Source: Microbacterium trichothecenolyticum (lineage in GTDB: Bacteria > Actinomycetota > Actinomycetes > Actinomycetales > Microbacteriaceae). From it: DNA of 64,000 nt. Location: positions 1 through 64,000 of the forward strand of contig NZ_JYJA01000036.1 of the NCBI RefSeq assembly GCF_000956465.1, written 5' to 3'. The notes below the pieces were generated by a model. It was not told where the DNA came from. It made no database searches and was given only the letters and a program-made list of their open reading frames with translations. Each line of letters begins with the position of its first letter. The first letter of the stretch is position 1. This document shows positions 31,151-38,423 of the stretch, one piece after another. A program made the position numbers and the translations under genes.

Positions 31151-32416
31151 ATGACCTCCTCGGACTCTCCTCCCGTCCGCCCGGTGACGCGGCCCGGCCA
31201 GGTGGCGGGCGCCATCGCGCAGCTCGCGGCCCTCGGCGTCCTCGGCGCCGCGGCCTTCTCCCTCCTCTTCACGCTGCTCGGCGTCGGCATCGGCCTCGTG
31301 TTCGTGCTCGGCATCGGCCTCGTCCTCCTCGTCGGGCTCGTCTACGTGCTCTTCGCCCTCGGCTGGCTCGAGACCGAGCGCGTCGACGGGCTGTACCGGT
31401 TCGGGCTTGCGCGGCTGCGTCCGCGGACCAGCGGCCGGCCCGGATTCGGCGGGTTCCTGCGCACGATCTGGATGCAGGCCATCGACCCCGGCACGTGGCG
31501 CGCGATCGCGAACCTCGCGATCGCGACGATCCTCGGGTGGGTCGTCGTGGCACTCGCCGGACTCCTGGTCTCGGGCGCCGTTCTCGTGTTCGCGCCGCTG
31601 TTCGCCGACGCGAGCGCCGTGCGGCTCGCGCGCACCGGGATCGAGGTGCCGCTCGCGTGGGCGGTACCCGTGGGCATCTTCGCAGCGCTCTTCTCGGCCG
31701 CCGCGCTCATCGGGCTCGGCGTGCTCCACGGCATCATCGCGCGGGCGATCATGGTCCCGTCGCGCGAGGCGCAGCTCGCCGCCGCGGCTCGCATGTCGAG
31801 CCAGCAGCACGCGGGCGCAGTCCGCGCCGCCGACGTCGAGCGCACCCGCATCGAGCGCGACCTCCACGACGGCGTCCAGCCGCGGCTCGTCTCGGTCGGC
31901 ATGACCCTCGGGCTCGCGCAGCAGAAGATCGACGCCGATCCCGAGGCTGCGAAGGCCCTCATCACCGAGGCGCACACCTCGACCAAGGCGGCCATCACGG
32001 AACTCCGGCAGCTGGCCCGGGGCATCCACACGTCCGTCCTCGACGATCGCGGACTCGACGCCGCCATCTCGGCGCTCGTCGCCCGTTCGGTCGTGCCGGT
32101 GCACACCGACGTCCGCCTCGACGGCCGGTGCAGCCGTGACACCGAGGCGGCGGCGTACTTCGTGATCGCGGAGGCCCTCACCAACGCCGCCAAGCACTCG
32201 CGGGCGACCGAGGTGCGCGTGGTCGCGCGACTGCGCGAGCCTGGAACGCTGTGGGCCCGCGTCGAAGACAACGGCGTGGGCGGCGCGCGGGTCATCCCCG
32301 GCGGCGGTCTCGACGGCATCGTCAACCGCGTGCTCGCGGCCGGCGGCGAGGCGCGCATCGACAGCCCCGCCGGTGGACCGACGAGCGTGGAGGTGAGTAT
32401 CCCGTGCGCATCCTGA
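31151..32416 (+). CDS. Membrane sensor histidine kinase (HisKA_3, NarL/LiaS type)
   Basis: 421 aa. A putative sensor region with four hydrophobic segments fills residues 1-215 (for example FTLLGVGIGLVFVLGIGLVLLVGLVYVLFAL). A HisKA_3 dimerisation helix carries phosphoacceptor His239 in RIERDLHDGVQPRL. The ATPase domain has AEALTNAAKHS (N box), VEDNGVGGA (G1) and GGGLDGIVNRV. The response regulator starts 13 bases before its stop, so the pair is co-translated. The third gene is a membrane-anchored DUF4097 protein, a neighbour often seen with cell-envelope-stress systems. The signal is unknown. Confidence 0.92.
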   Translation: MTSSDSPPVRPVTRPGQVAGAIAQLAALGVLGAAAFSLLFTLLGVGIGLVFVLGIGLVLLVGLVYVLFALGWLETERVDGLYRFGLARLRPRTSGRPGFGGFLRTIWMQAIDPGTWRAIANLAIATILGWVVVALAGLLVSGAVLVFAPLFADASAVRLARTGIEVPLAWAVPVGIFAALFSAAALIGLGVLHGIIARAIMVPSREAQLAAAARMSSQQHAGAVRAADVERTRIERDLHDGVQPRLVSVGMTLGLAQQKIDADPEAAKALITEAHTSTKAAITELRQLARGIHTSVLDDRGLDAAISALVARSVVPVHTDVRLDGRCSRDTEAAAYFVIAEALTNAAKHSRATEVRVVARLREPGTLWARVEDNGVGGARVIPGGGLDGIVNRVLAAGGEARIDSPAGGPTSVEVSIPCAS

Positions 32417-33114
32417 TCTGCGAGGACTCGGCGCTGCTGCGCGCCGGCCTGGTGCGGGTGCTCGAAGACGCCGGCCACGAGGTGGTCGGCGCCCTCCCCG
32501 ACGCCTCGCGGCTCGACGAGACCGTCGACACGACGGCGCCCGACCTGTGCATCCTCGACGTGCGGCTGCCGCCGACCTGGGTGGACGAGGGCATCCGCGC
32601 CGCCCTGTCGCTGCGGGCACGCCTGCCTCAGCTCGCGGTGCTCGTGCTCTCGCAGTACGTCGAGGAGCGGTACGCCGCCGACCTCATCTCGTCCAGCGGC
32701 GGAGCGCTCGGCTACCTCCTCAAGGACCGCGTGGCCGACGTCACCGACTTCCTCGAGGCGATCGAGCGCATCGCGGCGGGTGCCACGGTCCTCGACCCCG
32801 AAGTGGTCGCACAGCTGCTCAGCCGCAGGACGAGGGACGAACGGATGCTGCGCCTCACCGAACGCGAGTCCTCTGTGCTCGCGCTCATCGCCGAGGGGCG
32901 CTCCAACCAGGCCATCGCGAAGACGCTGCACGTCACCGAGGGCAGTGTCGAGAAGCACATCACCGCGGTCTTCCAGAAGCTGGACCTCGAACCCGACGAA
33001 TCGGGCAACCGGCGCGTGCTCGCCGCGATCGCCCACCTCGAGCACGGCGGCCCGACGCCGCCGGCTCCGACGACACCGAGCGGCCGTGGGCCGCAGACAG
33101 GAACGAACCGATGA
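32404..33114 (+). CDS. LuxR/NarL-family DNA-binding response regulator
   Basis: 236 aa. The receiver domain has acidic pocket ICEDSALLRAG and phosphoacceptor Asp52 in LCILDVRLPPTW, with GYLLKDRV near the end. The C-terminal LuxR helix-turn-helix spans about residues 155-215: LTERESSVLALIAEGRSNQAIAKTLHVTEGSVEKHITAVFQKL. A Pro/Thr-rich tail of 25 residues follows. The GTG start at 32404 fits the receiver N-terminus and overlaps the kinase gene. Its stop overlaps the next ATG (ATGA at 33111). Confidence 0.93.
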   Translation: MRILICEDSALLRAGLVRVLEDAGHEVVGALPDASRLDETVDTTAPDLCILDVRLPPTWVDEGIRAALSLRARLPQLAVLVLSQYVEERYAADLISSSGGALGYLLKDRVADVTDFLEAIERIAAGATVLDPEVVAQLLSRRTRDERMLRLTERESSVLALIAEGRSNQAIAKTLHVTEGSVEKHITAVFQKLDLEPDESGNRRVLAAIAHLEHGGPTPPAPTTPSGRGPQTGTNR

Positions 33115-33965
33115 GCACGACCCTGACCCCTCCGCCCGTGGTGCCCGACAGCCCCGCCGAACCGCCGCGGCCGTCCTCCGGAGGATCGCGCGCCGTCGCG
33201 ATCGTCGTGATCGTGCTGGGCGGCATCGTGCTCCTGGGCGCGGCGACCTCGGCCGCCGTCGGCACCATCGCCTCGGCATCGGTCCACACCTCGACCCGAA
33301 CGGTCGACGCGGCCGGGATCGAGGCGCTCGACGTCGACGCCGCCGCCGGCACGCTGCGCGTCGAGTTCTCCGACATCGGGGAGGCCGAACTCGAGGTGAC
33401 GAGCTCGTGGGGCGCCGGTGATTGGCGGCTCGAGCGCGACGGCGACACGCTGCAGGTCTCGTCGCCGGACCGCGACTGGTTCGGCTGGCGCGGATGGTTC
33501 GGCGACGGGGGAGCGGATGCCGTGCTGCGCCTGCCCGCGTCGCTGGAGGGACTGGACGCCGACATCTCGCTCGCGGCAGGCGAGTTCGTGACGGACGGCG
33601 AGTTCGGCGAGCTGGACCTCTCGCTCGCGGCCGGCTCATTCGACGTGTCGGGCTCGGCTGACTCGCTCAGCGCCGATGTCAGCGCAGGACGCGGCACCGT
33701 CGAGCTCCACGGCGTGCGCGAGGCCGACCTGACCGTGAGCGCGGGCTCCCTCGACGCGACGCTGACCGGCGCTGCGCCGGATGCGATCGAGCTCGACGTG
33801 AGCGCCGGTTCGCTGCGGCTCACGGTGCCCGAGGGCGAGTACGACGTGCGCTCGGAGGTCTCGGCCGGCCAGTTCGACAACAGCATCGGCTCGACGCCCG
33901 GCGCGTCCCGCACGATCGACGTGCAGGTCTCTGCCGGCCAGGCCGTGCTGAAGTCCGGGCGCTGA
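33111..33965 (+). CDS. Membrane-anchored DUF4097 (adhesin-like beta-helix) protein
   Basis: 284 aa. A Pro-rich cytoplasmic N-terminus is followed by one membrane segment (AVAIVVIVLGGIVLLGAATSAAVG, about 27-50) and an outer DUF4097 domain of repeated beta strands with Ser-Ala-Gly turns (DISLAAGEF, LDLSLAAGSF, LSADVSAGRG, LDVSAGSLR, VSAGQF). In many two-component operons such a protein sits beside the sensor and may modulate it. It is translationally coupled to the response regulator and closed by a terminator. Confidence 0.85.
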   Translation: MSTTLTPPPVVPDSPAEPPRPSSGGSRAVAIVVIVLGGIVLLGAATSAAVGTIASASVHTSTRTVDAAGIEALDVDAAAGTLRVEFSDIGEAELEVTSSWGAGDWRLERDGDTLQVSSPDRDWFGWRGWFGDGGADAVLRLPASLEGLDADISLAAGEFVTDGEFGELDLSLAAGSFDVSGSADSLSADVSAGRGTVELHGVREADLTVSAGSLDATLTGAAPDAIELDVSAGSLRLTVPEGEYDVRSEVSAGQFDNSIGSTPGASRTIDVQVSAGQAVLKSGR

Positions 33966-33983
33966 GCCGCAGCATCCGTTTCC

Positions 33984-34015
33984 GGCCCGCCGTCGCGGCA
34001 CCGCGGCGGCGGGCC
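33984..34015 (+). terminator. Hairpin terminator after the two-component operon
   Basis: GGCCCGCCGTCGC pairs with GCGGCGGCGGGCC (one G-U pair) around the loop GGCACC, 18 bases after the DUF4097 stop. Confidence 0.75.
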
Positions 34016-34092
34016 GGTCCGCGTCTTCGGGCCCCTCGCCAGCGGACCAAGAGGTGAGAGGCAGGACCATCGGGTGGTGTTGCACCGGCGGG

Positions 34093-34869
34093 TCAGGTCG
34101 CCACGGATGCTGCGCCCGCGGCGAATCCCTCGGCGTAGGCCTCGTCGGTGCCGAGGCGGAACATGTCCTTCTCGAGCGGGCGCACGATCGAGCGGGCGCC
34201 GGGAAGATCCAGGGCGCCGACGAGGTCGGCGCGTCCGCGCACCACGGCGACGGGGCGCCGGGTCGCCTTGCCCTTGACGAGGTCCGTCGCCGCCGCGAGC
34301 TCGTCCCCGACGCACGGCATGGTGACGACGAGGGGGCGGCCCTCGGCATCCGTGCCCCCGCGGAGGTCCTCGAAGACGTGCACGCCGCCCGCGCCGATCG
34401 CGTGGTCGGTCTGTCCCTCGCGCCAGGCGCGGCCGAGCGTGTCCGACACGATGACGCCGACCTCTGCGCCGAGCCGCTCCCGAAGACCCGCGGCGATCGC
34501 GCGTGCGGAGGCGTCGGGGTCCACGGGCAGCAGGAGCACCGTGCCCTCGGGGGTGTTGGACGCATCGACGCCGGCCGCGGCCGAGACCATGCCGAGGCGG
34601 TTCTCGACGATGCGGGTCGTGGAGCCGTTGGGGGTGGTGCGCGATGCCACGACCCGCACAGTCTCGGACGTGATCGCGTCTTCGCGGTCGTCGGCGACGA
34701 CGAAGCGCCCCTCCGCCTTCGAGACGATCTTCGAGGTCACCACGAGGATGTCGCCGTCCGCGAGCTCGTCGCCCGCCGCGCGGGCGATGACATCGACGAG
34801 GTCGGCGCCCGCCTCGATCTCGGGGATGCCCTCCAGGGGCCAGACGGTGAGCGCGGTGCGAGGCGGCAT
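34093..34869 (-). CDS. cofE: Coenzyme F420-0:L-glutamate ligase
   Basis: 258 aa, adds gamma-linked glutamates to F420-0 using GTP. Clear family motifs are [55 protein letters not shown] and the end [27 protein letters not shown]. Only the CofE part is present; the nitroreductase-like half of mycobacterial FbiB is absent, so this is the short form. It shows that the organism makes and uses F420. It stands alone between the DUF4097 operon and the GNAT gene; no other F420 gene is in the window. Confidence 0.92.
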   Translation of the reverse strand: MPPRTALTVWPLEGIPEIEAGADLVDVIARAAGDELADGDILVVTSKIVSKAEGRFVVADDREDAITSETVRVVASRTTPNGSTTRIVENRLGMVSAAAGVDASNTPEGTVLLLPVDPDASARAIAAGLRERLGAEVGVIVSDTLGRAWREGQTDHAIGAGGVHVFEDLRGGTDAEGRPLVVTMPCVGDELAAATDLVKGKATRRPVAVVRGRADLVGALDLPGARSIVRPLEKDMFRLGTDEAYAEGFAAGAASVAT

Positions 34870-34919
34870 GGGTCCAGTCTTCCGGATGCGCGGGCGCTCC
34901 GGCTCCGCCGCCGGAAACG

Positions 34920-34959
34920 CCGAAGGGGCGTGCCCGGCGAACCGGACACGCCCCTTCGG
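34920..34959 (-). terminator. Hairpin terminator after the GNAT gene
   Basis: CCGAAGGGGCGTGCCCGG pairs with CCGGACACGCCCCTTCGG (one mismatch in 18) around the loop CGAA, 12 bases past the GNAT stop on the minus strand. Confidence 0.88.
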
Positions 34960-34971
34960 GACAGTGGTGGG

Positions 34972-35478
34972 TCAGCGCACGAAGCGCACCTCGGTGAGAG
35001 TCTCGCCGAGGAAGGGCTCGGTGTGCGTCGCGCCGTCGAGGGCGAACCCGTTGCGCGTGTAGAAGCGGTGCGCGCGGGGGTTGTCGTCGGCGACCCACAG
35101 GTAGAGGCCTTCGGCGGGCTCGACGACCGCGTCGAAGAGCTTCTGGCCGATGCCGGTGCCGTGGTGGGCGTCGAGCAGGTAGATGAAGTACAGCTCGCGG
35201 AAGCGCGGGGCGTCCTTGTCGCGCGCGGGACCGGAGCCTGCGAATCCGACGATCTCGCCGTTCACGAGGGCGGCGAACATCTTGAACTCGGGACCCTGGA
35301 CGGCCCAGTGGGTCCAGAGCTCGGCGAGGCGCTTGGGCGAGACGGCCTCGAGGGCGGCCTTGCTGATGAGGTGGTCGTACGTCTCGTGCCAGGCGGTCGC
35401 GTGGACGCGCCCGAGGGCCTCCGCGTCGACGTCACGCACCGGACGGACGACGATGTCGGTCTGGGTTTCGGCTTCCAT
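34972..35478 (-). CDS. GNAT-family N-acetyltransferase
   Basis: 168 aa, single GNAT fold. FFALVNGEIVGFAG-like strand (AALVNGEIVGFAG), ELYFIYLLDAHHGTGIGQKLFDAV (the Q/RxxGxG/A acetyl-CoA loop as GTGIGQ) and WVADDNPRAHRFYTRNGF are the standard family order. Substrate cannot be told. The ATG at 35478 has TAGAGT 6 bases upstream and no ribosome site, so it is probably leaderless. Monocistronic with its own terminator. Confidence 0.9.
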   Translation of the reverse strand: MEAETQTDIVVRPVRDVDAEALGRVHATAWHETYDHLISKAALEAVSPKRLAELWTHWAVQGPEFKMFAALVNGEIVGFAGSGPARDKDAPRFRELYFIYLLDAHHGTGIGQKLFDAVVEPAEGLYLWVADDNPRAHRFYTRNGFALDGATHTEPFLGETLTEVRFVR

Positions 35479-35484
35479 GGCCAG

Positions 35485-35490
35485 ACTCTA
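35485..35490 (-). promoter_or_regulatory. Minus-10 box, leaderless GNAT gene
   Basis: TAGAGT on the minus strand ends 6 bases before the ATG at 35478. Confidence 0.5.
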
Positions 35491-35612
35491 CGCGCGTCGG
35501 CCCGAGACCCGAAATCGGGCGAACAGACGGTGAACCTGGAGTGGCGAACGGATGCTGCGACCCCGTGCTGTCGGGAATCGACAACCGAATCGGCACACCC
35601 GTCGAGGATCGC

Positions 35613-35618
35613 TACGAT
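35613..35618 (+). promoter_or_regulatory. Minus-10 box before the thioesterase gene
   Basis: TACGAT ends 8 bases before the GTG at 35627; a leaderless message is likely but the gap is slightly longer than in the other cases. Confidence 0.4.
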
Positions 35619-35626
35619 CGCACCTC

Positions 35627-36187
35627 GTGAACGTGATGTGGCGGACCCTGATCGTGATGGTGACAGCGCGGCGACGGCTGCGGCGGGGCGGTCGACTCGG
35701 CCCGAGTGAGATCAGCCGTATCCGGCTGACCACTCTGCTCACCGACATCGACCTGCTGCGTCACATGAACAATGGTCGCTACCTCTCGCTGTTCGATCTC
35801 GGCCGATGGGATCTGCTCGTGCGCACCGGGCTCTGGGACGTCATGAAGACGCACGGCTGGTACGCCGTGGTCTCGAGCGAGACGGTGACCTTCCGCAAGT
35901 CGCTCAACCTGTGGCAGAAGTTCGACGTCGAGTCGCGCATGATCGGGCACGACGACAAGGCCGTCTACCTCGAGCATCGCGCCGTGGTCGGCGGCGAGGT
36001 GTACGCACGCGCGATCATCCGGGCCCGGATGATGAAGCGCTCCGGGGGAACGCTGTCGCACGAGGAGCTCTTCGCCGCGATCGGCCGCCCCGAGGGGGTT
36101 CCCGAGGTGGACGCGTGGGTGCACGACTGGGCAGCAGCATCCGCTCTCCCTCCCACACGTGCGAAGGCCCCCAGCGTGTGGAGCTGA
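35627..36187 (+). CDS. Acyl-CoA thioesterase (hotdog fold, 4HBT type)
   Basis: 186 aa. A basic N-terminus (RRRLRRGG) precedes a hotdog domain: RIRLTTLLTDIDLLRHMNNGRYLSLFDLGRWDL carries the Asp and the HMNNGRY helix start of 4-hydroxybenzoyl-CoA-thioesterase-like enzymes, followed by VSSETVTFRKSLNLWQKFDVESRMIG. It probably hydrolyses an acyl-CoA or acyl-carrier thioester. The GTG at 35627 is chosen because of the TACGAT just upstream; ATG at 35636 is possible. It converges on the next gene with a 4-base gap. Confidence 0.85.
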   Translation: MNVMWRTLIVMVTARRRLRRGGRLGPSEISRIRLTTLLTDIDLLRHMNNGRYLSLFDLGRWDLLVRTGLWDVMKTHGWYAVVSSETVTFRKSLNLWQKFDVESRMIGHDDKAVYLEHRAVVGGEVYARAIIRARMMKRSGGTLSHEELFAAIGRPEGVPEVDAWVHDWAAASALPPTRAKAPSVWS

Positions 36188-36191
36188 TGCG

Positions 36192-36497
36192 TCAGCGGAG
36201 GATCGCGGTCGCGATCAGCGACATCGCGGCGATGATGCCCACGTTGATGGTCGCAAGCAGCAGCGTCCAGTAGCGGCTCGGCTGAAGGTGGGTCCAGCTG
36301 TGGTGATCGACCGCGTCCAGCGCGGCGTCGAGGGAACGATAGCGTCCGACCGTCCGGCCGCCACGGGTCGCCACGTAGCCGTGCTCGTCCCGCCTCACCC
36401 CGCCCACCTGGCGTCCGAAGCGGTCAGCGGCCCACGAGCCTCGCTCGGGGGCCGACCAATGGATCTCACCGACCCGGTCTTCGGTGTGCTGTGTCAT
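36192..36497 (-). CDS. Hypothetical protein with C-terminal membrane segment
   Basis: 101 aa, not recognised. A soluble N-terminal region of about 70 residues (including GYVATRGGRTVGRYRSLDAALDAVD, a beta-beta-alpha pattern) is followed by one membrane segment (YWTLLLATINVGIIAAMSLIATAIL) at the C-terminus, so it is probably tail-anchored. ATG 36497 is preceded by TAACGT with a 6-base gap and no ribosome site. Confidence 0.7.
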   Translation of the reverse strand: MTQHTEDRVGEIHWSAPERGSWAADRFGRQVGGVRRDEHGYVATRGGRTVGRYRSLDAALDAVDHHSWTHLQPSRYWTLLLATINVGIIAAMSLIATAILR

Positions 36498-36503
36498 GCG
36501 TCC

Positions 36504-36509
36504 ACGTTA
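36504..36509 (-). promoter_or_regulatory. Minus-10 box, leaderless tail-anchored protein gene
   Basis: TAACGT on the minus strand ends 6 bases before the ATG at 36497. Confidence 0.5.
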
Positions 36510-36560
36510 AGGACGCGTCGACACCCGCCCGGGGGTCTTGACAGCATCGCCGGCTGCGCT

Positions 36561-36875
36561 TTATTGGGGTGCCGCGGGGTTGTCGGGCTCGGGCACGATC
36601 GTGAGGCCGGCGGGCGAGTTCGCCGCCTTGGTGAGGGCCTCCACCCACGCGGGGTTGAGGCGCGGCTGGCGGCCGCCGAAGTACTCGAACGCCAGCGAGA
36701 CGTTCGGACTCAGCCACACCGAGGTGCGTCCGAGGCCGGCGCGGGTGGGGTCGCTCCACGTGAACGGGAAGGACTCGCCGCGACGCAGCTTGGCCCAGAT
36801 CACCGCCTGCAGATGCGCGAGGATCCGGTCGTCGATCGACGTCGTGACGCGGGTGTCGTAGGTGAGCGTGCCCAT
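36561..36875 (-). CDS. DUF7882-type small protein, paralogue 1
   Basis: 104 aa. MGTLTYDTRVTTSIDDRILAHLQAVIWAKLRRGESFPFTW, then SVWLSPNVSLAFEYFG, then LNPAWVEALTKAANSPAGLTIVPEPD. This pattern is shared with the gene at 38121 and is characteristic of a family widespread in Microbacteriaceae, sometimes labelled ATP-dependent DNA ligase without support. It has no catalytic signature. It is a small alpha-beta domain of unknown role. ATG 36875 lies 7 bases after TAAGGT, so it is probably leaderless. Confidence 0.8.
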   Translation of the reverse strand: MGTLTYDTRVTTSIDDRILAHLQAVIWAKLRRGESFPFTWSDPTRAGLGRTSVWLSPNVSLAFEYFGGRQPRLNPAWVEALTKAANSPAGLTIVPEPDNPAAPQ

Positions 36876-36882
36876 CGCCCCC

Positions 36883-36888
36883 ACCTTA
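36883..36888 (-). promoter_or_regulatory. Minus-10 box, leaderless DUF7882-type gene
   Basis: TAAGGT on the minus strand ends 7 bases before the ATG at 36875. The overlapping AAGGTGGGG could also serve as a ribosome site, so this case is less clear. Confidence 0.4.
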
Positions 36889-37008
36889 GCCCCCGCGACA
36901 CGGGACTGCGTCGGATTGGGCCTTGCGCGCGGTGCGGCGCAGTATACGCGGATTCCGCGCCCGTGTCCGGTGTTGCGCCTTGATGCGTACGTACTTGACG
37001 CTGGTGGC

Positions 37009-37797
37009 ATGGCCCCTCCTCCCCAGCTCACTCGTGACCTGCGCGCGGCGCTCTCCGGCGGTGAGCTGTGGATCGCGTTCCAGCCGCAGTACGACCTGGA
37101 CCCCGCCGGGCCGGTCGATGCCGCGGCGGCGACGGATCCCGTCGCCGTCGAGGCCCTCTGCCGCTGGAATCACACGCTCCTCGGCGCCGTGCCGCCTGAC
37201 ACGTTCATCCCCCTGGCGGAGGCGGGGCGATTCCTCGATGAGGTCGATCTGCAGGTCTTCGGGCGCGCGACGGAGCAGGTGTTGCGGTGGCGGGAGGCGG
37301 GACACGCGCTCGGACTCTCGGTGAACGCCTCTCCGGCGCACTTCTCGAGGCGATACGCCGACACGATCGTCGCGCGGCTGGACCGGCTCGGCGTCGACCC
37401 CGCGGGAATGACCGTCGAGATCACGGAAGCGCCGACACCCCAGCTGCGTCCCGAGATGATCACGGCGATGCAGGCATTGCAGTCCGTCGGGATCGCCATC
37501 TCGGTCGACGACTACGCCGGCGGAGACACCACCGTGGCCATGCTGGAAGCACTGCCGATCGACGAGGTCAAGATCGACCGATCGCTCACGCAGCGCACCG
37601 ATGCCGAAGCCCACGACGCGGTCGCCGCTGTGGTCGACAGCAGTGCCCGCAACGGCTGGCGGGTGGTCGCCGAGGGCATCGAGACCTTCGCGGACCTCCA
37701 GCGCTCCCGCGAGCGCGGCTGCGACCTCGGACAGGGCTACCTGTGGGGGCTCCCGATGCCGTCGGAAGAGATGGATGCGCTGCTCGCGGCGGGCTGA
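37009..37797 (+). CDS. Stand-alone EAL-domain cyclic-di-GMP phosphodiesterase
   Basis: 262 aa, one EAL domain covering nearly the whole protein. The signature is E48-A49-L50 in VEALCRWNH. Further active-site residues are present: Asn in LSVNASP, Glu in VEITEAP, the Asp pair in SVDDYAGG, Lys in VKIDRSL, Glu in VAEGIET and Gln in GQGYLWG. Loop 6 reads DDYAGG rather than DDFGTG, which may lower activity. No sensory domain or membrane segment is fused. It should hydrolyse c-di-GMP and oppose the GGDEF phytochrome encoded 0.6 kb away. Start ATG 37009 is chosen from domain alignment. Confidence 0.9.
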   Translation: MAPPPQLTRDLRAALSGGELWIAFQPQYDLDPAGPVDAAAATDPVAVEALCRWNHTLLGAVPPDTFIPLAEAGRFLDEVDLQVFGRATEQVLRWREAGHALGLSVNASPAHFSRRYADTIVARLDRLGVDPAGMTVEITEAPTPQLRPEMITAMQALQSVGIAISVDDYAGGDTTVAMLEALPIDEVKIDRSLTQRTDAEAHDAVAAVVDSSARNGWRVVAEGIETFADLQRSRERGCDLGQGYLWGLPMPSEEMDALLAAG

Positions 37798-37818
37798 CCG
37801 GCGCGCGAACGGCTCGCG

Positions 37819-38079
37819 TCAGAGCTCGTAGTCGGCGAGCTGGTCGACCGGCTCGTCGGCCGGAGCCACCGGCGCTTCGCCGACCTCGAACTGCGACCAC
37901 GTCACCGGCATGCCGGGGGAGAACAGGATGTCGACGCCCGGGCCTCCGCGCAGCGGCGGGATGTTCACGTAGCCGCCCCCCGCCTTGATCGCCTCGAGGA
38001 TCTTCGTCTTCAGCTCCGAGACGGGGTCGGGGAGGAAGTAGTCGCGTCCATCGACGGTGAGCCGGTTCACGATCGCCAT
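37819..38079 (-). CDS. Hypothetical 86-aa protein
   Basis: Not recognised. MAIVNRLTVDGRDYFLPDPVSELKTKILEAIKAGGGYVNIPP suggests a small beta-alpha-beta domain with an acidic C-terminal tail (APADEPVDQLADYEL). No membrane segment. It is divergent from the second DUF7882-type gene with only 41 bases between start codons; TACGCT stands 6 bases before its ATG. Its place inside the cyclic-di-GMP locus is the only clue to function. Confidence 0.7.
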   Translation of the reverse strand: MAIVNRLTVDGRDYFLPDPVSELKTKILEAIKAGGGYVNIPPLRGGPGVDILFSPGMPVTWSQFEVGEAPVAPADEPVDQLADYEL

Positions 38080-38085
38080 CGCACC

Positions 38086-38091
38086 AGCGTA
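38086..38091 (-). promoter_or_regulatory. Minus-10 box, leaderless 86-aa protein gene
   Basis: TACGCT on the minus strand ends 6 bases before the ATG at 38079. Confidence 0.5.
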
Positions 38092-38108
38092 CCTGCGCCG
38101 CCCGCCCG

Positions 38109-38114
38109 TAGGAT
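38109..38114 (+). promoter_or_regulatory. Minus-10 box, leaderless DUF7882-type gene
   Basis: TAGGAT ends 6 bases before the GTG at 38121. It is 17 bases from the opposing minus-10 at 38086, so the two promoters are back to back. Confidence 0.55.
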
Positions 38115-38120
38115 CGAAGC

Positions 38121-38423
38121 GTGGGCATACTTCACTACGGCGCACCCCCGGCGTCCTTCACGATCGACGATCGCACCCTCGCTCACCTCGAGCTGGTCAT
38201 CATGGCGAAGCTGCGGCGTCGGGAGAACCTCTCGTTCGCGCACGTCGACGAGAACACGTCGCTGCGTCAGGCCGTCTGGATCTCGCCTGTGACGTCGCTG
38301 CGGTTCGAGTATGAAGGGCCGATGCCCGAGATCAACCGGCTCTGGCTGCAGGACCTGATCGACGCGGCGAACTCGTCGGCCGGGCTGCGGGTCCTCCCCG
38401 AACCCGACCTCCCGTCACGCTGA
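38121..38423 (+). CDS. DUF7882-type small protein, paralogue 2
   Basis: 100 aa with the same plan as the gene at 36561: MGILHYGAPPASFTIDDRTLAHLELVIMAKLRRRENLSF, AVWISPVTSLRFEYEG, INRLWLQDLIDAANSSAGLRVLPEPD. The best conserved parts are IDDR-LAHL--VI-AKLRR-E, the W-SP-VSL-FEY strand and AANS-AGL-(I/V)(V/L)PEPD. The GTG start follows TAGGAT by 6 bases with no ribosome site. Its last 9 bases overlap the 3' end of the convergent phytochrome gene. Function unknown. Confidence 0.82.
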   Translation: MGILHYGAPPASFTIDDRTLAHLELVIMAKLRRRENLSFAHVDENTSLRQAVWISPVTSLRFEYEGPMPEINRLWLQDLIDAANSSAGLRVLPEPDLPSR

